Positions 7,541 to 14,589 of a stretch of 15,761 bases of DNA are shown here, one piece after another. Made by a program: the position numbers and the translations under genes. Position 1 is the first letter of the stretch. Each line of letters begins with the position of its first letter. The stretch is from Phytohabitans sp036906915 (GTDB lineage: Bacteria; Actinomycetota; Actinomycetes; Mycobacteriales; Micromonosporaceae). Where the stretch lies: the NCBI RefSeq assembly GCF_036906915.1, contig NZ_JBAKHX010000119.1:1-15761 (forward strand), read 5' to 3'. The notes under the pieces were generated by a model that saw only the letters and a program-made list of their open reading frames with translations, was not told where the DNA came from and made no database searches.

Positions 7541-7616
7541 GATCAAGGAGATCTCCATCGATCAAGGGCAAATGCACGCGGAAATGAGATCGAACCACGT
7601 GCGTTTGCCCTTGATC
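7541..7616 (-). repeat. 76-bp dispersed repeat, copy 2 (right end of unit 1)
   Basis: This is the same element as copy 1 in the opposite orientation: GATCAAGG, an 11-nt spacer, then arms 7560-7581 and 7595-7616 around a 13-nt loop (AAATGAGATCGAA). One arm pair is C-A in plus-strand RNA and one is a G-U wobble. The asymmetrical loop fixes the orientation. It ends 24 bp before the 25-bp tandem array. Confidence 0.92.
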
Positions 7617-7640
7617 GACGAACGCGAGGCAGCCAGCCGC

Positions 7641-7918
7641 GCAGGGTGCGAGCCGCGCGGACCGCGCAGGGTGCGAGCCGCGCGGACCGCGCAGGGTGCG
7701 AGCCGCGCGGACCGCGCAGGGTGCGAGCCGCACGGACCGCGCAGGGTGCGAGCCGCACGGACCGCGCAGGGTGCGAGCCGCACGGACCGCGCAGGGTGCG
7801 AGCCGCACGGACCGCGCAGGGTGCGAGCCGCACGGACCGCGCAGGGTGCGAGCCGCACGGACCGCGCAGGGTGCGAGCCGCACGGACCGCGCAAGGCGCA
7901 CGGACCGCGCAAGGCGCG
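7641..7918. repeat. 25-bp tandem array, ten full copies plus degenerate tail
   Basis: Ten adjacent 25-bp units run from 7641 to 7890, each starting GCAGGGTGCGAGCC and ending CGGACCGC. Copies 1-3 contain CCGCGCGG and copies 4-10 contain CCGCACGG; otherwise they are identical. Each unit holds a small hairpin, GTGCG-AGC-CGCAC, and the change in copies 1-3 keeps a G-U pair in plus-strand RNA. Shortened copies (GCAAGGCGCACGGACCGC) follow to about 7918. There are no spacers, so this is not a CRISPR array. The open frames across it on both strands are repeat artefacts. It lies 23 bp past the secA2 stop codon. Confidence 0.95.
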
Positions 7919-7941
7919 CACGCGCCCCGCGAGGCGCGACC

Positions 7942-10233
7942 CTAGCGGGACGACGCTATGCGGCGGCCTACGGCGCTGATCAAGCGGTCGAGCTCCGAGC
8001 CGAACGGGTTGTCGTGTACCAGGTACGTCCAGGTCGCGCTCGGGCGGACCAGGGTCGCCACCTCCGGCTCCCAGTCCTCGTCGATCTCGGATTCCTCGAA
8101 CGTCGCCACCGTCCGCTCCTCGATCTTCGGGAACAGGTCGTTGAACGCCGGCACCGCCGCCCGGTGGAACTCGTCCAGCGGGTCCAGCCGCCCCAGCGCC
8201 CGCAGATGCACACCCTCGCGCACCTCGGACAGCTCGGCCAGGTGCTCGGCCCACAGCCGGTCGAGGTGGTAGAGGGCGATCGACCGCCCCACCCGGTTGA
8301 CCAGCTCGTCGTCGAGCTCCTCGGCCTTCTCCTCGCACCGCTCGCGGAGCATGTCGCCGGCCACCTCGGTGGTGAGCAGCCGCTCACGCCGCACGGCGAG
8401 CGCCTTGCGCTGCTGCTCGATCACCACGCTGTATCGCCACGTGTTGCGGTGGATCTCGTGGTTGACGCCTTCAGCGACCCGCTGGGCGTGCTCGATCGCG
8501 TAGCTGACCGCCTCGTCCACGACGAGCCCGTCGGCGTGCATCTTCGGCGAGGCCGGGATCAGCTCGGGCGCGTGCCGCACGACCAGCTCGTCTTCGAGGC
8601 TGACGAAGAACACCGAGTTGCCCGGGTCGCCCTGCCGGCCGGCGCGACCGCGGAGCTGGTCGTCGACGCGGCGGCTGTCGTGCCGGCCGCTGCCGATCAC
8701 GTACAGCCCGCCGAGGTCGGAGACCCGGTCGTAGTCGCTCTGGTCGCTGCCGCCGAGCCGGATGTCGACACCACGGCCGGCCATCTGCGTGGAGACGGTC
8801 ACCGCGTTGTGCGTACCGGCCTCGGCGATGATCGCGGCCTCTTCCTCGTCGTTCTTGGCGTTGAGCACGACGCAGTCGACGCCGACGGCCTTCAGGCCGG
8901 CGGCGAGCTGCTCCGACTCCTTCACGTCGAGGGTGCCGACCAGCACGGGACGCCCGGCGGCGTGCGCCTCGGTGATCTCCGCGATCAGCGCCTCTTCCTT
9001 CTCGGCGCGCGTCGCGTAGATGCGGTCCGGCTCGTCGACGCGCACGCACGGCGTGTTCGGCGGGATCACCGCGACTTCCAGCTTGAAGAATTCGCGCAGC
9101 TCGTGCCCCACCAGCACCGCCGTGGCGGTCATGCCGCACAGCGTGCGGTACAGCCCGATGTACGCCTGCACCGTGATCGTGTCGAGCACCTCGCCCTCGG
9201 CGGTGGCACCCAGCCCTTCCTTGGCCTCGACGGCGGCCTGCAGCCCGTCGGGCCAGCGGCGCCGCTGCGCGACCCGGCCGCGCATCTCGTCGACCAGCTC
9301 GACGGCGCCGTTGCGCACGATGTAGTCGACGTCGCGGTGCAGCAGCGCCTGGGCGTGCAGTGCCACGTTGACGGCGGAGAGCTGGTCGAAGTGCTCCTCG
9401 GCGTACAGGTCGAGGCCGCCCAGCTCCTTCTCGATGGTCTCCAGGCCGCGCTGGGTGAGGGCCACGCTGCGGCCGTCGTCGGCGATCTCGTAGTCGCGCT
9501 TGTCGCGCAGGCCCCGCACCAGGGCCGCGGCCGCGTGCACCGGGTCCTGCTCGCCGGGGACGGTGCCGGCGAGGACCATCGGCACCCGGGCCTCGTCGAT
9601 GAGGATCGAGTCGGCCTCGTCGACGATGCAGGTGGCCAGCTCGCGCTGCACCCGCTCGTCGATGTCGACCACGAGCTGGTCGCGCAGGTAGTCGAAGCCC
9701 GCCTCGCTCACGGAGACGTAGGTGACGTCGTTGTTGTACGCCGCGCGCCGCTGCTCGTGGGTCGAAGCCTCGGTGACCCAGCCGACGCTGAGGCCGAGCA
9801 GCTTGTAGACCGGCGCCATCCACAGCGCGTCGCGCCGTGCCAGGTAGTCGTTGACGGTGAGCACGTGCACGGGCCCGTTGCCGCGCCGCACGTGGCCGTA
9901 CGCGGCGATCGCTGCGGTCAGCGTCTTGCCCTCACCGGTGGCCATCTCGGCGACCTTGCCGGACTGCAACGCCATCGCGCCGACCAGCTGCACGTCGTAG
10001 GCGCGCTGGTCGAGCCCGCGGCGGGCCGCCTCCCGCCCGACGGCGCAGATCTCGACGTACTCCTCTGCCTTACCGGCGGCCTCGGTCAGCTCGGCGTCGT
10101 CGAGCTCCTTCAGCTCGTCTTCGCGCGCCGCGATCTTGGGCAGCAACTTCTCCAGCGGGCCGAGATCGACCGTGGTGCCAGGGCGCTGGAGGAACCGCTG
10201 GACCCTGCTCTTCAACCGTGAGGACACACCCAT
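7942..10233 (-). CDS. secA2: Accessory SecA-type preprotein translocase ATPase (SecA2-like)
   Basis: Motor ATPase that would drive a subset of proteins through the SecYEG channel, 763 residues from ATG 10233 (a TTG at 10242 is possible). Walker A is ATGEGKT (98-104), the DEAD-type Walker B is VDEADSIL (204-211), and the preprotein-binding region begins after TYVSVSEAGFDYLRDQL. NBD2 carries QMAGRGVDIRLGG (about 483-495) and RGRAGRQGDPG (about 528-538), followed by the helical scaffold/wing part. The protein ends shortly after the helical region (VGRRIASSR), with no C-terminal linker and no Cys-rich zinc domain, and is clearly shorter than the 900 or so residues of housekeeping SecA; hence SecA2-like. 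It starts 18 bases after the MDR dehydrogenase stop and may be co-transcribed with it. A -10-like TAGTAC at 10245-10250 could also allow its own transcript. Confidence 0.88.
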   Translation of the reverse strand: MGVSSRLKSRVQRFLQRPGTTVDLGPLEKLLPKIAAREDELKELDDAELTEAAGKAEEYVEICAVGREAARRGLDQRAYDVQLVGAMALQSGKVAEMATGEGKTLTAAIAAYGHVRRGNGPVHVLTVNDYLARRDALWMAPVYKLLGLSVGWVTEASTHEQRRAAYNNDVTYVSVSEAGFDYLRDQLVVDIDERVQRELATCIVDEADSILIDEARVPMVLAGTVPGEQDPVHAAAALVRGLRDKRDYEIADDGRSVALTQRGLETIEKELGGLDLYAEEHFDQLSAVNVALHAQALLHRDVDYIVRNGAVELVDEMRGRVAQRRRWPDGLQAAVEAKEGLGATAEGEVLDTITVQAYIGLYRTLCGMTATAVLVGHELREFFKLEVAVIPPNTPCVRVDEPDRIYATRAEKEEALIAEITEAHAAGRPVLVGTLDVKESEQLAAGLKAVGVDCVVLNAKNDEEEAAIIAEAGTHNAVTVSTQMAGRGVDIRLGGSDQSDYDRVSDLGGLYVIGSGRHDSRRVDDQLRGRAGRQGDPGNSVFFVSLEDELVVRHAPELIPASPKMHADGLVVDEAVSYAIEHAQRVAEGVNHEIHRNTWRYSVVIEQQRKALAVRRERLLTTEVAGDMLRERCEEKAEELDDELVNRVGRSIALYHLDRLWAEHLAELSEVREGVHLRALGRLDPLDEFHRAAVPAFNDLFPKIEERTVATFEESEIDEDWEPEVATLVRPSATWTYLVHDNPFGSELDRLISAVGRRIASSR

Positions 10234-10251
10234 GAGGCGCAACGGTACTAT

Positions 10252-11340
10252 TCAACACTCCAAGATCACCGACACCTCCTGCCTTCGCCGCTCGGCCAGG
10301 GCCGTGAGCAGCACCGGAGCCTCGTCAAACGGCACCACCGCGGTCACCAGATGCTTGCGCACCACGTCCCCGTACACGCGCAGCAGCTCGACCGTCTCGG
10401 CCGAGAGCCGCTCGCGGTCCCACACCGCCGCGAGGCCGCGCGGCACCCGGCCGATCTGCGCGCAGCGCAGGCTGAGGCCGTTGTGGTGGAACTCCTCCCC
10501 CAGCCGCACCTCGTCCGCCCCCGCCTGGTAGAACGCCAGGTCGATCACCGTCCCCTGCGGCCGCAGCAGGCGCAACGCGAGGTGCAGCGCCGACGCCTGG
10601 CCTCGACACTGGAAGACCACGTCCGCGCCCCGGTCGCCGGGCCCGTGCCGCCACCGGGTCTTCAACGCGACCGCGGGGTCGCCGGCCGCCGGGTCGAGCG
10701 TCGCGAGACCGAGGGCCTCCGCGACCGCTCGCCGCCGCGACGTTTCATCGAGTACGACGACATCCTGGGCGCCGTGGCGTTGGACGAACAGCGCCGTCAG
10801 CAGACCGACGGCGCCGGCGCCCACCACCGCGACACGCCGTCCCGCGACACCGTCTCCCAGCCCGCGTACCTGCGTGCCAAAAGCGTCCGCCGCGGCGTGT
10901 AACAGCCCGTTCGCGCAGATGGGGCCCATGTGCGCCACGTACACCCCGAGTGCGGGATCGAGGTCGCCGGGCAGCGGCACGACCCGGTCGGCGAGCGGGT
11001 CGGCCACGTACCCGGTCCGGTGCCCGTACGCCATCGCGACCACGTCTCCCGGCGCGACCGCCGGCGTGCGGCTCTCCGCGACCGTGGCCACCTCCATGTA
11101 CCCGAGCCGGGTCACCGGGTACGGCGTGGACGGCTCGCCGGGGCGGAACAGCCCGAGCCCCGCGTCGAACCGCGCGGACAGGTACGGGTTGGTTCCCTTG
11201 ACGTAGCTAAGCTCGGTACCCGTAGACACTCCACTGTAGAGTGTTCGGACCCGGAACGTGCCGTCTCGCAAGGTTTCCGGCTCTTCCGACCGGATCTGCA
11301 CCCGGCCGGGTCCGTCGACGACTACGACTCGCTCAGACAT
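10252..11340 (-). CDS. MDR (zinc-alcohol-dehydrogenase-like) oxidoreductase without the usual zinc ligands
   Basis: Medium-chain dehydrogenase/reductase of 362 residues. The catalytic-zinc motif (GxCGSD) seen in true alcohol dehydrogenases is replaced by SGVSTGTE (36-43), and no four-Cys structural-zinc loop is present. The NAD(P)-binding motif is VAVVGAGAVGLLTALF (about 170-185), with an acidic residue after it in VVVLDET. The SG(V/I)SxGTE signature is shared with BchC-like enzymes and with the MDR half of fused bi-domain oxidoreductases. The ATG at 11340 has a strong GGGGGAGG ribosome-binding site, and its first 8 bases overlap the end of the Gfo/Idh gene. The substrate is probably a sugar, sugar derivative or polyol, inferred from family and context. 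Confidence 0.87.
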   Translation of the reverse strand: MSERVVVVDGPGRVQIRSEEPETLRDGTFRVRTLYSGVSTGTELSYVKGTNPYLSARFDAGLGLFRPGEPSTPYPVTRLGYMEVATVAESRTPAVAPGDVVAMAYGHRTGYVADPLADRVVPLPGDLDPALGVYVAHMGPICANGLLHAAADAFGTQVRGLGDGVAGRRVAVVGAGAVGLLTALFVQRHGAQDVVVLDETSRRRAVAEALGLATLDPAAGDPAVALKTRWRHGPGDRGADVVFQCRGQASALHLALRLLRPQGTVIDLAFYQAGADEVRLGEEFHHNGLSLRCAQIGRVPRGLAAVWDRERLSAETVELLRVYGDVVRKHLVTAVVPFDEAPVLLTALAERRRQEVSVILEC

Positions 11341-12286
11341 CACAGGCCTCCCCCGTGGCCGCCGATTGCGCGATCGCGCACGCCAGCCGGTGAGTGCGGA
11401 GCCCTTCCTCGTACGGCGCCCGGATGTCGTCGCCCTCGCGGCGTACCGCGTCGATGAACGCTCTGTCCACCGCCACCCGCGCCGCTTCCGGGTCGCCAGG
11501 CAGCCGGTATTCGCGCTCGCCCTCGCGTACCAGAAGCTCGTCCTCACCCACGGCGAGCGCGAGCCCGTCCGCGTAGATCTCCAGTCCCGCGCGATGCTTC
11601 CAGCCGAGGACGCAGGCCGTGGCGAGCGTGCCCACCGCCCCCGACGCGAAGCGGAGGGTGGCGGCCGTGGCGGAATCGACATCGGAGCCCTCCCCCGGCG
11701 GAGGGGAGCCGTCGCCGAGCGCGCATACCCGGGTGACCTCGCCGACCAGCAGCCGGGCCAGGTCGAGCACGTGGGCGGCCTGCTCCACCACCGGCCCGCC
11801 CGACCGGTCCCGCCGCGACCACCACGCCACCGGCGGCACCTTGTCGAGCCAGGCGCCGCTGACCAGCCGCACCGGTCGCCCGTCGAGCACGTCACGTGCC
11901 CGCTCGACCACCGCCAGGTACCGCCAGTGGTGCCCGACTGCGGTCGGCGCGCCGTCGACCATCGCGGCGGTCTTCTCGGCGGTCTCCAGGTCGGCGGCCA
12001 AGGGCTTCTCCACGAACAGCGGCAGCCCGGCGGCCAGCACCGCCTCCTCCGCCGGACCGTGCGCGAACGGCGGCACGCACACGTACACGGCGTCCAGGTC
12101 TGAGCGCAGCAGCTCGTCGGCGTCCGCGAAAGCCCTGGTCCCGTGCGTATCGGCCAGCCGGGCGGCCGCCTCGGGCAGCACATCCGTCACACCCGCCAGC
12201 ACCACGTCCGGGAATCCCGACAGCACCCGAGCGTGCCGCTGGGCCACGTTCCCGGCACCGATCAAACCCACGCGACTCTTACCCAT
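11333..12286 (-). CDS. Gfo/Idh/MocA-family oxidoreductase
   Basis: NAD(P)-dependent sugar or cyclitol oxidoreductase of 317 residues. The Rossmann motif GLIGAGNVAQRHA lies at the extreme N-terminus (about 7-19), EKP at 93-95 is the catalytic Lys motif, and GGPVVEQAAHVLDL (about 163-176) is the substrate-site motif with His172; the common Asp before it is Glu here. The ATG at 12286 is chosen over an upstream in-frame ATG (12370) because it begins directly at the Rossmann strand and has a GGAGGG site 5 bases upstream. It is the first gene of the minus-strand group and overlaps the MDR gene by 8 bp, so the two enzymes probably act on the same pathway. Substrate unknown. Confidence 0.9.
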   Translation of the reverse strand: MGKSRVGLIGAGNVAQRHARVLSGFPDVVLAGVTDVLPEAAARLADTHGTRAFADADELLRSDLDAVYVCVPPFAHGPAEEAVLAAGLPLFVEKPLAADLETAEKTAAMVDGAPTAVGHHWRYLAVVERARDVLDGRPVRLVSGAWLDKVPPVAWWSRRDRSGGPVVEQAAHVLDLARLLVGEVTRVCALGDGSPPPGEGSDVDSATAATLRFASGAVGTLATACVLGWKHRAGLEIYADGLALAVGEDELLVREGEREYRLPGDPEAARVAVDRAFIDAVRREGDDIRAPYEEGLRTHRLACAIAQSAATGEACDV

Positions 12287-12347
12287 ACGTCCCTCCCAAC
12301 CTCGGCGTGGCGATTGAGTACCCCGTTCAGCGGGAATTCGTACGTCC
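12287..12347. promoter_or_regulatory. Divergent spacer between oxidoreductase and gpgS operons
   Basis: A 61-bp spacer separates the divergent starts and must hold promoters for both directions or share upstream bases with the coding ends. It contains the Gfo/Idh ribosome-binding site (GGAGGG on the minus strand) and a short CCCG-TTCAG-CGGG dyad. No convincing -35/-10 pair could be assigned by eye. Confidence 0.3.
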
Positions 12348-13349
12348 ATGTGGCAATCCCGTTCGGTCACCCCTGTGGTGGAGGCCTGGTCGACTTACCG
12401 GACCGGGTCAGCGGCGCAGTGGACGCCGCGCCAACTCCTGCGCGCCAAAGGGCGCAGCCGGGTCAGCGTGGTCATCCCCGCGCGCAACGAGGAGGAAACG
12501 GTCGGCGAGATCGTCGCGACGATCCACGACCGGCTAGTCCGCGCGGTCCCGCTGGTCGACGAGATAGTCGTAGTGGACTCCCGGTCGGACGACGGCACGG
12601 CGGAGGTGGCCCGCTCCGCGGGCGCCCGCGTCGTGTGTCAGGACGAGATGACCCGCGGTCTGCCCCGCATGGAGGGCAAGGGCGACGCGCTGTGGGCGGG
12701 GCTCGCCGCCGCCCGGGGCGACGTGGTCGCGTTCATCGACGCAGACCTGCGGCAATTCCGCCCGCACTTCGTCACCGGCCTGGTCGGGCCGCTGCTGACC
12801 GACGCGTCGGTCGCCTTCGTCAAGGGCTTCTATCACCGGCCGCTGGAAGGGGCGGCCGGCAACGAACGGGACGGCGGTGGGCGGGTCACCGAGCTGATGG
12901 CCCGACCCCTGCTGAACCTTTTCTGGCCGGAGCTGGCCGGCTTCGTGCAGCCCCTGGCCGGGGAGTACGCGGGCCGCCGGACGGTGCTGGAACGGTTGCC
13001 GTTCGTGTCCGGGTACGGGGTCGAGATCGCGATGCTGATCGACCTGCTCGACCTGGTGGGCCTGGACGCGCTCGCGCAGGTCGACCTCGGTGAACGGCAC
13101 CACCGCAACCAGCAGACGGAGGCGCTGGGCCGGATGGCCGCGCAGATCCTGTTCACCGCGTGGTCGCGACTGCACCGCAAGGGCATCGTCGCCACGCCGA
13201 CCCCACCAGCGGACGCGCTGACCCAATTCCGCCGCGGCGGCGCCGAGGCGCTGCCCAACCTCGACCGGGAGATCGTCGTGACGGACGTATCGGTGACCGA
13301 GCGCCCACCCCTCGCCCAGGTCCGCAGCCAGCCTGTGGGTGTTCGATGA
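12348..13349 (+). CDS. gpgS: Glucosyl-3-phosphoglycerate synthase
   Basis: GT-A fold glycosyltransferase (GT81 type) that would join glucose from a nucleotide donor to 3-phosphoglycerate, the first step toward glucosylglycerate and, in mycobacteria, methylglucose lipopolysaccharide. Length 333 residues, near that of the mycobacterial enzyme. It shows VVIPARNEEETVGEIV (41-56), VVVDSRSDDGT (74-84), GKGDALWAGL (110-119), the metal-binding DAD (131-133), FVKGFYHRP, ARPLLNLFWPELAGFVQPLAGEYAG, LPFVSGYGVEIAM and HHRNQ. The start is uncertain: ATG 12348 lacks a clear ribosome-binding site, and GTG codons at 12375 or 12378, just before VEAW, would also match the family. No methylglucose genes are visible nearby; the following GT4 enzyme may extend the product. 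Confidence 0.9.
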   Translation: MWQSRSVTPVVEAWSTYRTGSAAQWTPRQLLRAKGRSRVSVVIPARNEEETVGEIVATIHDRLVRAVPLVDEIVVVDSRSDDGTAEVARSAGARVVCQDEMTRGLPRMEGKGDALWAGLAAARGDVVAFIDADLRQFRPHFVTGLVGPLLTDASVAFVKGFYHRPLEGAAGNERDGGGRVTELMARPLLNLFWPELAGFVQPLAGEYAGRRTVLERLPFVSGYGVEIAMLIDLLDLVGLDALAQVDLGERHHRNQQTEALGRMAAQILFTAWSRLHRKGIVATPTPPADALTQFRRGGAEALPNLDREIVVTDVSVTERPPLAQVRSQPVGVR

Positions 13350-13419
13350 GCCAGCGAGTTGGCGCGGCGCGGAGTAAGGCGTCGCCCTCAGCGCACGACC
13401 GAGCGAATCAGGAGGCACG

Positions 13420-14589
13420 ATGAGGGTGCTGATGAACGCCGGGCCGTGGCTGTCGGTGCCCCCTCGGGGATATGGCGGTATCGAGAACGTGGTGGCCACC
13501 CTCGTGCCGCCGCTGCGCGACCTGGGCGTGGAGGTGGTGCTGGCGTCCGTCGGCACCAGCACGCTCCCGGTCGACGAGCTGCTGTCGGTATTCCCGGACG
13601 GGCAGTTCAGCGCCCTCCAGCGCCCGTACAACCAGGTCTGCGGCGTCGCGCAGGCGCACATGCACCGCGTGGTCCGGGCCCTGCGCGAACGCGACGACAT
13701 CGACCTGGTGCACGACCACGTCGAAGCCGTGGGCCTCGCCACCATGGCCGCGCTCGGCCGCGACGCGCCGCCCGCCCTGCATACCCTGCACTGGGATCTG
13801 GCCAAGCACCCCGAGCTGTACGGCGGCTTCGACGGAGGTGGGCGGGTCCGGGTCAACGGCGTCTCCGCCTCGCAGCTCGCCCGGGCTCCCGAGGCACTGC
13901 GCGCCCACTCGGTCGGCCACGTGCACCTGGCCACCCCGCTCGCGACCGGCGCCGACCGCCGCCCCCGCCCGACCAAGGGCGACCACCTGCTGATCCTCGG
14001 CCGGATCACCCCCGGCAAGGGCCAGGACCTCGGGGCGCGCCTGGCTCACGAGTATGGGTTCGACCTGATCCTCGCCGGCCCCGTCGGCCCGTACCACGAC
14101 CCGGCGGACCTGCCGCCCGACGCCGACAACCCGGACGCCCGATACTTCCGGGAGCGGGTGGCGCCGCACGTCGACGGCCAGCGCGTGCGGTGGATCGGTA
14201 CCGTCTCCGGCCAGGAGCGCGACGAGCTCGTGGCCAACGCCAAGGCCGTGCTCGCGCCACTGCGCTGGGAGGAGCCGGGCGGCACGTTCGTCGTGGAGTC
14301 GCTCGCCCTGGGCACCCCCGTGGTCGCCCTGGCCCGTGGCTGCCTACCCGAACTCATCGAAGACGGCCGCACCGGCCTGCTCACCGACGACGAGAACGAG
14401 CTGGCCGAACTCGCCCTGGCAGCCGACAAGATCGACCCGGCGGAGTGCATGGCCGAGGCCGCGCGCCGGTTCACACCCGCGCGGATGGCCAGCCAGTACC
14501 TGGAACTGTACGAGCGATTCATTCACTCGCATTCATGTAACCGTGTCGATACGCTGAGTTATGGCGTTGGATCGCGAGCTCTTCCCTGA
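13420..14589 (+). CDS. GT4-family glycosyltransferase
   Basis: GT-B fold retaining glycosyltransferase of 389 residues. The N-terminal acceptor-side loop PPRGYGGIE (14-22) and LVHDHVE (96-102) are visible. The C-terminal donor domain starts at LLILGRITPGKGQDL (190-204), with the E-x7-E-type motif WEEPGGTFVVESLALGTPVV (283-302) that binds the nucleotide sugar. The start has an AGGAGG site at 13410-13415. It lies 70 bp after gpgS in the same direction, so the pair may work in sequence, for example by adding a second sugar to glucosyl-3-phosphoglycerate, as mannosyl-glucosyl-phosphoglycerate synthases do; that is inference. The last 23 or so residues (HSHSCNRVDTLSYGVG...) look like non-conserved read-through, and the end overlaps the next gene by 29 bases. 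Confidence 0.88.
   Translation: MRVLMNAGPWLSVPPRGYGGIENVVATLVPPLRDLGVEVVLASVGTSTLPVDELLSVFPDGQFSALQRPYNQVCGVAQAHMHRVVRALRERDDIDLVHDHVEAVGLATMAALGRDAPPALHTLHWDLAKHPELYGGFDGGGRVRVNGVSASQLARAPEALRAHSVGHVHLATPLATGADRRPRPTKGDHLLILGRITPGKGQDLGARLAHEYGFDLILAGPVGPYHDPADLPPDADNPDARYFRERVAPHVDGQRVRWIGTVSGQERDELVANAKAVLAPLRWEEPGGTFVVESLALGTPVVALARGCLPELIEDGRTGLLTDDENELAELALAADKIDPAECMAEAARRFTPARMASQYLELYERFIHSHSCNRVDTLSYGVGSRALP

Larger units (their letters stand above)
7072..7616. other. Unit 1: 545-bp segment bounded by inverted 76-bp repeats
   Basis: The segment runs from repeat copy 1 to copy 2, which is its reverse complement with a few changes, so the ends form a 76-bp terminal inverted repeat. 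The interior (7148-7540) holds a stem-loop, an 18-bp tandem array, a GCCCGGC/GCCGGGC hairpin at 7360-7384 and otherwise no recognisable gene; short open frames in it are low-complexity. It fills most of the convergent gap between lpd and secA2. No transposase is present. It could be a non-autonomous mobile element, or a structured RNA or DNA element; the sequence does not decide. Confidence 0.75.

Noticed and set aside
7072..7616. Insertion sequence encoding a transposase
   Set aside because: The terminal inverted repeats suggest it, but no DDE or serine-recombinase motif or sufficiently long coherent frame is present inside, and no target duplication could be identified by eye.
7641..7890. 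CRISPR array
   Set aside because: The 25-bp units are adjacent, with no unique spacers, and no cas genes are present.
7641..7945. Repeat-encoded proteins on both strands (RVRAARTAQGAS- and GSHPARSVRLAP-like)
   Set aside because: They merely translate the 25-bp array, have no start signal or domain, and exist in several frames equally.
7696..10221. 841-codon plus-strand frame through the tandem array and secA2
   Set aside because: It is antisense to a well-conserved SecA and begins in a low-complexity repeat; open only because of high GC.
10325..10902. Alternative frames within the MDR dehydrogenase gene
   Set aside because: They are Arg/Ala/Pro-rich shadow frames overlapping a gene with a clear Rossmann motif and a strong ribosome-binding site.
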